This document shows positions 8,440 through 15,386 of a DNA stretch of 22,061 nucleotides, one piece after another. A model generated the notes under the pieces. The model worked only from the letters and a program-made list of their open reading frames with translations, searched no databases and was not told where the DNA came from. Positions within the stretch are counted from its first letter, which is position 1. Each line of letters opens with the position of its first letter. Origin of the DNA: a virus; the IMG/VR virus record IMGVR_UViG_3300031565_000427, positions 1 through 22,061 of that record, one strand, 5' to 3'. The position numbers and the translations under genes were made by a program.

Positions 8440-9271
8440 AGTTAGCAGCAGTCATCGCAATAGTGAAGCTGTCACCCAGCGCGAAGTCTGTAGCACCGTC
8501 GTTTAAAGTAAACGATACATACGGAGATACAAACGCAACGCCCACGGTCGCAAGCCCTTGAGGGCCTGTGATGCTACCGTTAACGTCGAATACTCCGCCG
8601 TTAGTAATAGGAGTAACACACGTCATCGTAATAGTTTCGGTAACCGTAACACCGCTGAAGGCAGTCTCGCCTGATACCGTTCCGTCTCCAGTGTTACCGC
8701 CGTCTGCAACGGCAGTCCCTGCAATAGCTGCGACAAGGCCTACAGCGGGATCGCCATGAAACCAGTACCGAGGAGGTACGACGCTATCGTCCGGTAGGAT
8801 TTCCCAGACTACGTTTAGTTTCGACTGCTCAGTGGGGCTAAAAACTAGCTCACTCTGGGCAGTAGCTACGGCTTTATAGAACTGGTGATCTTGAGTTAAG
8901 TCCGCATCAGGCCTTGAGAGAGGATGCAGGATTAATTCCTGTGCCCTGGCCAAGTCATGATCTCCGATCTGTAAATCAAGATAGGTAGCTTTCGATCCGC
9001 TTGAGATCAGCTTCATATGTGGAAAGACTACTTTCCAGTTTTCTTTCAGGTTCGTTTCAGCTAACGAAGTAGTCACTGTTAGAGACTGCCCGCTAACGAC
9101 CTTATCTCTGACTGAGCTACCGGATTGATCTGCTAGAATATTGGATTTTTCGGTTTGAATGCTGAGAGTTACGTTATCTAGCGTCCCTCCGAGATCCACG
9201 CCGCCCAAGGTTACGCGACACGGCGTTAGTTCCATGTTTGTTGTAGTGGTATCTGCAAATGAGTTACTCAT
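8432..9271 (-). CDS. major tail tube protein with extra C-terminal domain
   Basis: A 279-residue protein with a strong AAGGGGG ribosome site 5 nt before ATG. Residues 1-172 look like a tail tube subunit: PCRVTLGGVDLGGTLDNVTL (17-36) is the N-terminal strand pair common in siphovirus tube proteins, and KLNVVWEILPDD (151-162) is a typical last strand. Residues 174-279 form a second domain starting GDPAVGLVAAIAGTAVADGG and containing GDGTVS, VFDVNG, ATVGVAF and DFALGDSFTIAM. This resembles a decoration-type domain found on other phage virion proteins (GNTGNGT ... GG.F.V..P.G ... DFA.GD.FTI). The extra domain is probably displayed on the outer tail surface. The tube subunit call is strong; the role of the appendage is inferred. 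Confidence 0.82.
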   Translation of the reverse strand: MSNSFADTTTTNMELTPCRVTLGGVDLGGTLDNVTLSIQTEKSNILADQSGSSVRDKVVSGQSLTVTTSLAETNLKENWKVVFPHMKLISSGSKATYLDLQIGDHDLARAQELILHPLSRPDADLTQDHQFYKAVATAQSELVFSPTEQSKLNVVWEILPDDSVVPPRYWFHGDPAVGLVAAIAGTAVADGGNTGDGTVSGETAFSGVTVTETITMTCVTPITNGGVFDVNGSITGPQGLATVGVAFVSPYVSFTLNDGATDFALGDSFTIAMTAANYA

Positions 9272-9280
9272 TTTTCCCCC

Positions 9281-9796
9281 TTAAAAATTTTCATAGTGTT
9301 CAACTTCTAATTCCATAACTGTTTCCTGTTTAAACATCCCCTTGTCTAGTGAACTGGTCTGGGTATCACCCGTCTCAGTTACAGCAGAAAAAGAATTTCT
9401 TACAAGCTTCGTTACGATTTTTACGTTATTTGGCACGTCTTCTAGAGGCGTGTTATGTAACAATTTTGACAACGCTGCCTGATACCGCCAGCCCTTTATG
9501 GTCAAAAGTCTTTCGTTTCGATCCTGGATTTCTACAGCCACGACCATATTTTCCACAGCACTTATATGGTTAGGTCCACGATCTAATCTAAAATCTAAAC
9601 TGGTAGATAAAACAAATACAGCAGGAGTGCGATACCCAGTATCTACGTTAGTAATCAGGTACGCCCTAGGCGGTATCGTGGTTACCATGTTATCCGGGTT
9701 TAGCGTGCGCACGTCAGTGAGGGCGCTAGCTATCTTATCCCGCAAGTGCGCTAGGATTAACTCTACTGATGCTTCTGTTAGACTATTCGCACTCAT
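9281..9796 (-). CDS. tail terminator-like protein
   Basis: A 171-residue protein overlapping the upstream morphogenesis gene by 4 nt (ATGA). It starts with a helix (SVELILAHLRDKIASAL) followed by alternating strands (AVFVLSTSLDFRL, MVVAVEIQD) and a helix GWRYQAALSKLLH, the fold order of tail terminator and minor capsid-completion proteins that cap the tail tube. It lies directly upstream of the tube gene, where the terminator normally is. I do not recognise a specific named family, so the assignment combines position and strand pattern. An alternative is a neck protein at the head-tail joint. Confidence 0.62.
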   Translation of the reverse strand: MSANSLTEASVELILAHLRDKIASALTDVRTLNPDNMVTTIPPRAYLITNVDTGYRTPAVFVLSTSLDFRLDRGPNHISAVENMVVAVEIQDRNERLLTIKGWRYQAALSKLLHNTPLEDVPNNVKIVTKLVRNSFSAVTETGDTQTSSLDKGMFKQETVMELEVEHYENF

Positions 9797-10335
9797 TTCT
9801 TAGGCTTCGTTTTCTTAGGCTTTCGGCTTAGCTTATGCTTGCCTGATAAATACCTTTCCATCTCGCGCTGCCATGACTGCTCTGTCTTGTCGCTAAACTC
9901 CATAATATCAAAGCGCTCGGCTACATCCTCTGCATACTCAACTGTCGTAGCGATTTCCATTCTAAGGCGCTTGATAATTTTCCTGTGATCAGCAGGCGCA
10001 TGCCCGAGTGACTTCATCTTATCTGAAGGCCCCACGATAGACGCCAGCAGCCTACCTGTAGCAACGAGGTCTTTCCTTCCCTTATATGGGTAGTCTTTAA
10101 ACCTGCGTCGCTTTAAAAGCGTCTCGCGGCTCTTAGGCCTTAGCTGACTAGATTTATAGCTTTCCCATGTCGTATCTTCGCTAGCACTTCTAGTGCGCCA
10201 TCGTTTAATCTGTGCCTGCTGGTACTTCGGGTAGATGCTTCTAGAAAACAGCACTCGCATATCCATGCCATCAGACAGCATAGCGTCTAGCCTGTCTTTA
10301 ATACCGTCTGAAAACCTTTTAATACTTACCTTCAT
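9793..10335 (-). CDS. virion morphogenesis / tail completion protein (Mu gpG/P2 gpS-like)
   Basis: A 180-residue, strongly basic protein. YPKYQQAQIKRWRTRSASED (36-55) followed by WESYK, then LVATGRLLASIVG and ATTVEYAEDVAERFD, match the pattern of the phage virion morphogenesis family: W..L...T, a Lys/Arg-rich link, L..TG.L..SI, and VEYA. Members act in tail completion or in joining the head to the tail. The C-terminus is a Lys-rich tail (KHKLSRKPKKTKPKK), possibly contacting DNA or the head. Start and stop overlap the neighbours by 4 nt each (ATGA), consistent with coupling. The family call is good; whether it ends in the virion cannot be seen. Confidence 0.68.
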   Translation of the reverse strand: MKVSIKRFSDGIKDRLDAMLSDGMDMRVLFSRSIYPKYQQAQIKRWRTRSASEDTTWESYKSSQLRPKSRETLLKRRRFKDYPYKGRKDLVATGRLLASIVGPSDKMKSLGHAPADHRKIIKRLRMEIATTVEYAEDVAERFDIMEFSDKTEQSWQREMERYLSGKHKLSRKPKKTKPKK

Positions 10336-11000
10336 CGCTTGGGTACGATCTCTTTCACGCGCCCCATGATAGACACGTTGTAGGGTTTATTCTGCTGCCC
10401 AGAGCCTGCATAGAAGTTATCCCTTAGCTCAATAGACTTCTTTCTAAAATCATCAGCCATCTGTCTGTAGTGATTGATAACCCCTACCTTCGTTTCCTTG
10501 GGGCCTTCCTGCATCAGGTACACATCGCTAACATTCTCAGCGAAGTACTGGGCTTGCTTATGCATGGCGCTCTGCGCGCCGTAGTGAAGCGCTGCTGGTC
10601 TTAGGCCTGTTTCGATATTCGAGTAGTTATCCCCAAGCGCTAGCCAGTTACTAGAAGAGATTAGAAACTCATCAAGCTGATCGTCTGTAAACCATTGGTA
10701 GTAATAGGTAGCTTCTACGATAGATCCAGGAGCAGGTGCTGTGGATAGCGTGAACTGCCCTAACGCCACATCATCGGTGGCGGCTGTCTCTATGGTAGTC
10801 ACTCCGTTTTCATCGGTAACGAAAACCCCAAGGGTAGCGGTAGGAGATGTGAAATCTGTAAGCCTGCGTTTTTCCCAAGTCTTAAACGCGACGTTAGTAC
10901 TGTCGACCTGGCCGACGCATCGCTTACGCCATCTTTCGTGATCGGTCGCGCCGTCATTGATAAGATTTCTTAGGTCCTCAATTGGATCAGTCCATGCCAC
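10332..11000 (-). CDS. head-tail connector / neck protein candidate
   Basis: A 222-residue protein starting with GTG at 11000, three nt after the previous stop; a GGGGGA purine run lies about 12 nt before it. Residues 1-20 contain DPIEDLRNLINDGATD. Residues 25-105 form a beta domain (VAFKTWEKRRLTDFT ... GQFTLSTAPAPGSIVEATYYYQWF) of a type frequent in phage neck proteins. Residues 107-200 are helical (DDQLDEFLISSSNWLALGDN; HYGAQSAMHKQAQYFAENVS), resembling the helical core of head-completion adaptors. Position between the capsid and tail completion genes supports a connector ring. The specific family is not identified. Confidence 0.55.
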   Translation of the reverse strand: MAWTDPIEDLRNLINDGATDHERWRKRCVGQVDSTNVAFKTWEKRRLTDFTSPTATLGVFVTDENGVTTIETAATDDVALGQFTLSTAPAPGSIVEATYYYQWFTDDQLDEFLISSSNWLALGDNYSNIETGLRPAALHYGAQSAMHKQAQYFAENVSDVYLMQEGPKETKVGVINHYRQMADDFRKKSIELRDNFYAGSGQQNKPYNVSIMGRVKEIVPKR

Positions 11001-11003
11001 GTC

Positions 11004-11414
11004 TTAGATTTCCCCCATTTGCTCGAGCGCCTGCTCGACAGTCATGCCAGGAGTTAGGTAACAGTAGCGACCTATCTTAAACTCTTTAAACGCGAGGGAC
11101 TTGATTTCGTATTTGTCCGCGCTGCCTTCTGCAACGTCGTCGATGTAAAGAGCGCCTCCAGCAGCATAAGGGAAATACCAACTGACAAGCTGCATGCTAA
11201 GATCGTCAGGAAAAATAGTCCGACTACCACGGTATGCCCAGTTCCGATGGCACATGGGATGACCTGCGATTTTCTGGTGAAGGCTTTTGAGATCGTCGTG
11301 ATTTTCTGCGACACGTAGCCGCCTGGCTTGCTTAGGACTTTCGACTGTCTCTTCTTCGGTTTCAAAATCAGCCTTCTTTCGCCTTCCTTGCTTTATCACC
11401 TTAGTTTTCGGCAT
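11004..11414 (-). CDS. hypothetical head-region protein
   Basis: A 136-residue protein with a good TAGGAG site 6 nt before ATG. The N-terminal 35 residues are charged and probably disordered (VIKQGRRKKADFETEEETVE). The rest carries CHRNWAYRGSR, aromatic segments (LVSWYFPYAAGGALYIDD) and YCYLTPGMTVEQALEQMGEI at the C-terminus. I do not recognise it. It is the first gene after the capsid hairpin and precedes the connector candidate, so a head or neck accessory role is plausible but only from position. Confidence 0.5.
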   Translation of the reverse strand: MPKTKVIKQGRRKKADFETEEETVESPKQARRLRVAENHDDLKSLHQKIAGHPMCHRNWAYRGSRTIFPDDLSMQLVSWYFPYAAGGALYIDDVAEGSADKYEIKSLAFKEFKIGRYCYLTPGMTVEQALEQMGEI

Positions 11415-11430
11415 AGATCTCCTAATCTAA

Positions 11431-11452
11431 TGCGGGGCCCGAAGGCCCCGCA
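11431..11452 (-). terminator. very stable UUCG hairpin after the major capsid gene
   Basis: On the minus strand a 9-bp perfect stem (TGCGGGGCC pairing with GGCCCCGCA) closes a TTCG loop with C-G closure, the unusually stable cUUCGg tetraloop. It starts 19 nt after the capsid stop. No T-tract follows; the next gene's ribosome site comes directly after. It could be a partial terminator or attenuator, or a 3' end that protects the capsid mRNA from nucleases. A full intrinsic terminator is unlikely. Confidence 0.7.
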
Positions 11453-11471
11453 CAGATATGCTTTTTAGTCT

Positions 11472-12698
11472 TTAGACAGAGCCATCATTTCCCTGCCAAG
11501 CGAAACGGGGATCAATGAAGTCACCGTTAACGCGTGAGCGAGATTTGAATCTGTAGATGTCCAACTCGAAAGACCGTCCGCTAGCAGGATCTTCCTGCAT
11601 GATAGCGACAGCCTCACGCTGCTGGAGTACAAACCATGGCTTAGAATCATCAACTAAGTACCATGCTTTAGACAGTCCATCAGCACTACCGTTTTGATCA
11701 AACATGTAGCGAGTGATCGTAGCATCAGCGATTCCTTTAATAGGATTAATCGCGAACGCTCCACCAGTGTCACCAGTCGCTGCTGCACCAGATGGGTAGT
11801 AAGCAGAATTAAGGAGAACTGCCAAATCAAACGATTGGGTAGCTCCTGCGATAATTCGGCTAGGACGTACTTGCATTTTGATTTCTTGCAAATTCTTTTG
11901 ATTCATCAATTGAATGATTCCATCTTGGATGTTTGCTTGATTCAACGCACCGTACGCAGTAGGCCTAGTGATACCGCCGCCGCGAAGCGGAGTAGCAGCA
12001 GGCGCCCATGGATAAGCAGTTTCATAGCTAGGCTTAGTTTCAGATACAGGAATCTGATAATCGATGTACTGCATGTTAGCTACAGAGGCTAGCTTTCCAT
12101 AACAGAGCACTTCGTTTAGAAGATTCAAGTATTCGCCGAGTAGACTTGCCTGACGCTGGAAGCTTCCCGTCTGATCATCTTCCAATAGCTCTCTTTCTAC
12201 GGCGTACATAGATCCAAACTTTCGATTCTTAAGTTTCAGATCTAAGGCAGCAGCTCCAACTTCTGGATACGGCATCTGCGGGCCTACCTCACGCGGGAAA
12301 CTTACCCCATGATTAGGTGCATACAATTCAGTATCAAGAGTAGAAGGAACTACAGTAACCCAGTCTTCGTAGGTAGTATCGACAGCTTCATACGCAGCTT
12401 GCGTAATATTCTGGATTCCAGCACGAAGAAATTGCGTGAAGGTAGAAGAAGCGTCAGCCTCTGCTAACTTCGTACGAAGTTTCTTCCAGCTAAATGACTC
12501 AGACATAACAGGAAACTGCTCGGGATCCGCGACGTCGATTCCGAATTGTTTCTTTAGCCCTTCTCGCAGTCCTTTAGCTTCATCTTGTTTCCAGAAGAAG
12601 TTATGAACTACTTTCTTATTTCGCTCGCGAAGCTTACTGGTCGGCTTTAGTCGCCCAGTAGTTTCGAGAAGCTTTTTAATGTCTTCTATAGTTTTCAT
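11472..12698 (-). CDS. major capsid protein (HK97-fold)
   Basis: A 408-residue protein with an AAGGGG site 7 nt before ATG. Residues 1-75 are charged and helical, like a delta or N-arm region. The middle carries WVTVVPSTLD, PREVGPQMPYPEVG and KFGSMYAVERELLEDD, where capsid proteins have the E-loop and spine-helix region. The P-domain/A-domain part includes VRPSRIIAGATQSFDLAVLL, and the ending WYLVDDSKPWFVLQQREAV followed by FELDIYRFKSRSRVNGDFID is the classic C-terminal strand set of HK97-fold and Mu gpT-like major heads. It follows protease-scaffold and decoration genes and precedes a stable hairpin. It forms the procapsid lattice. No Lys/Asn crosslink pair can be assigned. Confidence 0.88.
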   Translation of the reverse strand: MKTIEDIKKLLETTGRLKPTSKLRERNKKVVHNFFWKQDEAKGLREGLKKQFGIDVADPEQFPVMSESFSWKKLRTKLAEADASSTFTQFLRAGIQNITQAAYEAVDTTYEDWVTVVPSTLDTELYAPNHGVSFPREVGPQMPYPEVGAAALDLKLKNRKFGSMYAVERELLEDDQTGSFQRQASLLGEYLNLLNEVLCYGKLASVANMQYIDYQIPVSETKPSYETAYPWAPAATPLRGGGITRPTAYGALNQANIQDGIIQLMNQKNLQEIKMQVRPSRIIAGATQSFDLAVLLNSAYYPSGAAATGDTGGAFAINPIKGIADATITRYMFDQNGSADGLSKAWYLVDDSKPWFVLQQREAVAIMQEDPASGRSFELDIYRFKSRSRVNGDFIDPRFAWQGNDGSV

Positions 12699-12722
12699 TT
12701 TAAATCCCCTTACAGGTTTAGA

Positions 12723-13214
12723 TTACAGAGAGAGTACGCCACTAGGTACTTGCGATCCGACGTGTACTTCGCCCTGCTCACCAGCCGCAGCCGAAGCTAC
12801 AGCGGGACCAACGAATACGCCAACGGATTCAGCACCAGCGCCTTGAGTAATCGTGACAGTCTGAGGATCACTGACATCGTGATAAACAGCATCGCCAGGA
12901 TTAAACGCGTCAGAAGTAGTAAGCGTGAATTTGCAAACAACCCCGTAAACAGGTCCTGTAATTCTTCCAGAAGCTTGAGCAGCATCGACATCGGTTAGTC
13001 CGTCGTACGGTCCTGCAAGCTTCCCATCAACGACTTTAACTACAGCGACACCTAAAGCGTTTGCAGTATCTGCATCGGCAGTAGAGCGCTGTACTAAGCC
13101 AGCCTTGAGACATAGAAGGTCGCCTTGATCATAAGACACCGCTGCCGATGTCAGATCTGTAGCGTCTGGAAAGACGCTCTTTCTAGCTACTTCTCTAGTA
13201 ATATTGTTTCCCAT
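12723..13214 (-). CDS. head decoration / capsid cement-like protein
   Basis: A 163-residue protein with AGGGGA 5 nt before ATG. It is Ala/Gly/Val-rich with VSYDQGDLLCL, ANALGVAVVKV, FNPGDAVYHDVSDPQTVTIT, SVGVFVGPAV and GEVHVGS. This strand-turn-strand pattern, with GD.VY.d and vG........GE..V., recalls the DUF2190/cement-type beta-barrel proteins encoded next to major capsid genes. It sits between scaffold and capsid, as in many siphoviruses. It would bind the outside of the mature head to stabilise it (family knowledge). The exact family is uncertain. Confidence 0.68.
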   Translation of the reverse strand: MGNNITREVARKSVFPDATDLTSAAVSYDQGDLLCLKAGLVQRSTADADTANALGVAVVKVVDGKLAGPYDGLTDVDAAQASGRITGPVYGVVCKFTLTTSDAFNPGDAVYHDVSDPQTVTITQGAGAESVGVFVGPAVASAAAGEQGEVHVGSQVPSGVLSL

Positions 13215-13228
13215 TGTTTTCCCCTAAA

Positions 13229-13990
13229 TTATTCTGACGCGCAGTCAGATAGATTCAGCTTACCGTTTCCCTTGCCGGAAACCGTAGGAGCTTTCTCAGT
13301 GTTAATAACAAAGCCCTCAAAGCCAGACTTACCTCTGGATTCAAGGCCCTTACAAAATAGATTCCACTTGCGTTCGAGATCCTTCTCGTCTCGTACATCA
13401 AGCATCGTATCCCCATCTTTCTTGATGGAGATAGCTTCTCTGAAAGCCTTGGTTACCTTCGTAGATTCGCCAGTGCCCTTCAAAAATTTATCAAGATGCT
13501 CGACAAGCTTCTTAGCTTTTAACTCATTCTCAAGAAACGCAACGCGCCCTTTGAGCTGAATCATAGATTCTTTAGCATCTTCTTTATCTTCCTTGTCGTC
13601 GCCAGCTTCTTCTGTTTTTTCAGCGTCATCGCTGTCAGCAGATTCTTCTGACTTGTCTTCTTTATCTTCTGGCTTCTCTTCTTCTTCAGCTTCAGCAGAT
13701 TCAGCAGCATCCTTGCAGGCCTGCTGCATAACCTTAGCTCCGAAGTCTGCCATCTCTTGAGCTTTCTCGCCATCAAAGCCCATCTCTTTAGCCATCGCTA
13801 AGGATTGCTTCATATATCCTTCCATAGCACCACGTTCGCCTTCATCCATATCAGAGTATTGATCCATCAATTTCTTGATTAGCTCAATGTCCTGATCCAC
13901 ATCAGAGTGCGGCTGCTCATCTTGCTCTTTAAGATTAAGGACCGGCTTCTTTTTAGTAGCCGCTTCCTTAGTTGTTTTACGTTTCTTCAT
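13229..13990 (-). CDS. putative internally initiated scaffold protein (nested, same frame)
   Basis: ATG at 13990 is codon 353 of the protease-scaffold gene, exactly at the end of the protease domain (…GGKG|MKKRKTTKEAATKKKPV). It is preceded by AGGGGGAAAAGGA, a ribosome site like those of the true genes here, with GGGGGA 6 nt before ATG. Initiation would give a 253-residue scaffold without protease, as lambda Nu3 is made within gene C. The start is seen in sequence; its use is inferred. Confidence 0.55.
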   Translation of the reverse strand: MKKRKTTKEAATKKKPVLNLKEQDEQPHSDVDQDIELIKKLMDQYSDMDEGERGAMEGYMKQSLAMAKEMGFDGEKAQEMADFGAKVMQQACKDAAESAEAEEEEKPEDKEDKSEESADSDDAEKTEEAGDDKEDKEDAKESMIQLKGRVAFLENELKAKKLVEHLDKFLKGTGESTKVTKAFREAISIKKDGDTMLDVRDEKDLERKWNLFCKGLESRGKSGFEGFVINTEKAPTVSGKGNGKLNLSDCASE

Positions 13991-15046
13991 TCCTTTTCCC
14001 CCTGTTTCTTCTTCAATTAGTTTAAGGACTTTACCGCCTGCTCCAGCCTCGGTAACAAGGTCACAGGAGACAGCATCAATTATTCGGCGAACTACTCTAA
14101 GTACATCTATCCCGAATTCTTTAGCTTCGTTTAATTTACCCTTAGCAGAATCGGGAACGGTGTCAGAGTTGAGTACACTATCAAGACTCTCTTCACTCGC
14201 CTCACCTGAAGCGTTGATTGAAAGCCCTACGAATTCTTTATCAGGAAATTTCTTAGCGTATTCTATCGCGTGTCGCATAAGCCCCCTAGCCCACGCATAA
14301 CCCTTCTCATCCATAATAGTCACGTCACCGACTAGCATAGCTCTGCCTTCATTCTCTTCAACTCGGACGTTTTCGAAGTGCCCTAAGATATCGCGCACGC
14401 TTCTCTCTGGGCGTTCGGTATCTTCGCTAGCTGCTGGGTGATCGGCGTAGATCTTCCTTCCTTCGAAGATCGTTACAGAGGATTCAATCGCCTCACGTGA
14501 GTAGTAAAACGCATCGGTGAAATTTCCCATGCCCTCTTCAATGAGCACAGCTTCAAACTTAGTGATGCCGATTCCGTCATCACTCGCTGCTCTTTCACGT
14601 AGTTTGGAAGTTTTAAAGAAGATTTTAGAGGATTCTTTAGGACGGGTAGTTTGGGAAAGCGATGAAGCGGAATCGGCTTCATCAGTCTTATCGGTATCCT
14701 TCGGAGCAGGTGTAGCCATCTTAGATTTAGTCACGTTGATAAGTGTGGCTGCTGAAATCTCTGGGTTCTCTAACAGGCAGCGTTGAGCTACAGCTTCCCA
14801 AGAATCCTCAGGGACTTCTGGTGTCGTGTGGCTAGCTCCGCTATCAGTATCGTCATCGCCTTCTGAGGATGATTCAAATGTACCGCCTAGTTTCTTATAT
14901 AGAGTTGAGACGACGCCGTTATACAAACCAGAGCCCTTATATTTTTTAGCCTTACCCTCGGCGCGTTTCCATAGCTCTGGATGATTGATGATCTTCGGAT
15001 CAAGCATCCCATAGAAACCGTCTTTAGATTCTTTACCAGTCTGCAC
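13229..15046 (-). CDS. prohead maturation protease fused to scaffold
   Basis: A 605-residue protein starting with GTG at 15046 (GAGGGA site). Residues 10-55 carry PELWKRAEGKAKKYKGSG and YKKLGG, a short motif found on other phage head proteins. Residues 56-155 are a low-complexity linker. Residues about 160-342 are an assemblin-like serine protease: ADHP with His-203, EFVGLSINASG with the probable nucleophile Ser-276, and SCDLVTEAGAGG at 327-338. From 353 on, the protein is charged, with an acidic stretch (about 440-505), a coiled-coil (RVAFLENELKAKKLVEHLDK) and a basic end, as in scaffolds. The fusion guides capsid assembly and then digests the scaffold. A likely internal start at 353 is listed separately. 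The third catalytic residue is not assigned. Confidence 0.83.
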   Translation of the reverse strand: MQTGKESKDGFYGMLDPKIINHPELWKRAEGKAKKYKGSGLYNGVVSTLYKKLGGTFESSSEGDDDTDSGASHTTPEVPEDSWEAVAQRCLLENPEISAATLINVTKSKMATPAPKDTDKTDEADSASSLSQTTRPKESSKIFFKTSKLRERAASDDGIGITKFEAVLIEEGMGNFTDAFYYSREAIESSVTIFEGRKIYADHPAASEDTERPERSVRDILGHFENVRVEENEGRAMLVGDVTIMDEKGYAWARGLMRHAIEYAKKFPDKEFVGLSINASGEASEESLDSVLNSDTVPDSAKGKLNEAKEFGIDVLRVVRRIIDAVSCDLVTEAGAGGKVLKLIEEETGGKGMKKRKTTKEAATKKKPVLNLKEQDEQPHSDVDQDIELIKKLMDQYSDMDEGERGAMEGYMKQSLAMAKEMGFDGEKAQEMADFGAKVMQQACKDAAESAEAEEEEKPEDKEDKSEESADSDDAEKTEEAGDDKEDKEDAKESMIQLKGRVAFLENELKAKKLVEHLDKFLKGTGESTKVTKAFREAISIKKDGDTMLDVRDEKDLERKWNLFCKGLESRGKSGFEGFVINTEKAPTVSGKGNGKLNLSDCASE

Positions 15047-15386
15047 GTTTTTCCCTCACTGACTTAGGTACAAATTTTATATACAGATCGCACTTATGGC
15101 CAGCCCTTGGAATGACCTCGGGTTTGTAGTCTAAGTCTTTCACTGGGATTCCGAAGTCTTTCGCAACGCGTTCAACTTCTTCCAGAGATTTACACTTAAA
15201 GCCTTCAATTTCATAAATATGTTTCTTAGTCGGTGCATTTATCCCTTTACCGCCCTTATCAACTTCAGCGAGTTTATCATCGTCTTTACCTAAATACCTT
15301 TCAGGATTCGCGCAGAATTTTTCAAACGATGGGAAGCCTGCATCTAAGATAGGCTGCGGTGTGTCTACGCTAAAGCTTGTTTTCAT
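15033..15386 (-). CDS. hypothetical protein between portal and protease
   Basis: A 117-residue soluble protein overlapping the portal stop by 4 nt (ATGA) and the protease start by 14 nt, so it is almost certainly translated with them. It has a Lys/Asp-rich middle (GKDDDKLAEVDKGGKG), then a compact-looking half: KHIYEIEGFKCKSLEEVERV, FGIPVKDLDYKPEVIPRAGH and CDLYIKFVPKSVREK. The SLEEVERVAKDFGIP segment resembles a helix in small sequence-binding domains, but I recognise no family. A head-assembly accessory role is suggested only by context. Confidence 0.5.
   Translation of the reverse strand: MKTSFSVDTPQPILDAGFPSFEKFCANPERYLGKDDDKLAEVDKGGKGINAPTKKHIYEIEGFKCKSLEEVERVAKDFGIPVKDLDYKPEVIPRAGHKCDLYIKFVPKSVREKRADW

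Noticed and set aside
11431-11452. Capsid hairpin as a normal Rho-independent terminator
   Set aside because: No U-tract follows on the minus strand. The T5 at 11462-11466 on the plus strand is 9 nt beyond the stem and there is no plus-strand gene to terminate.
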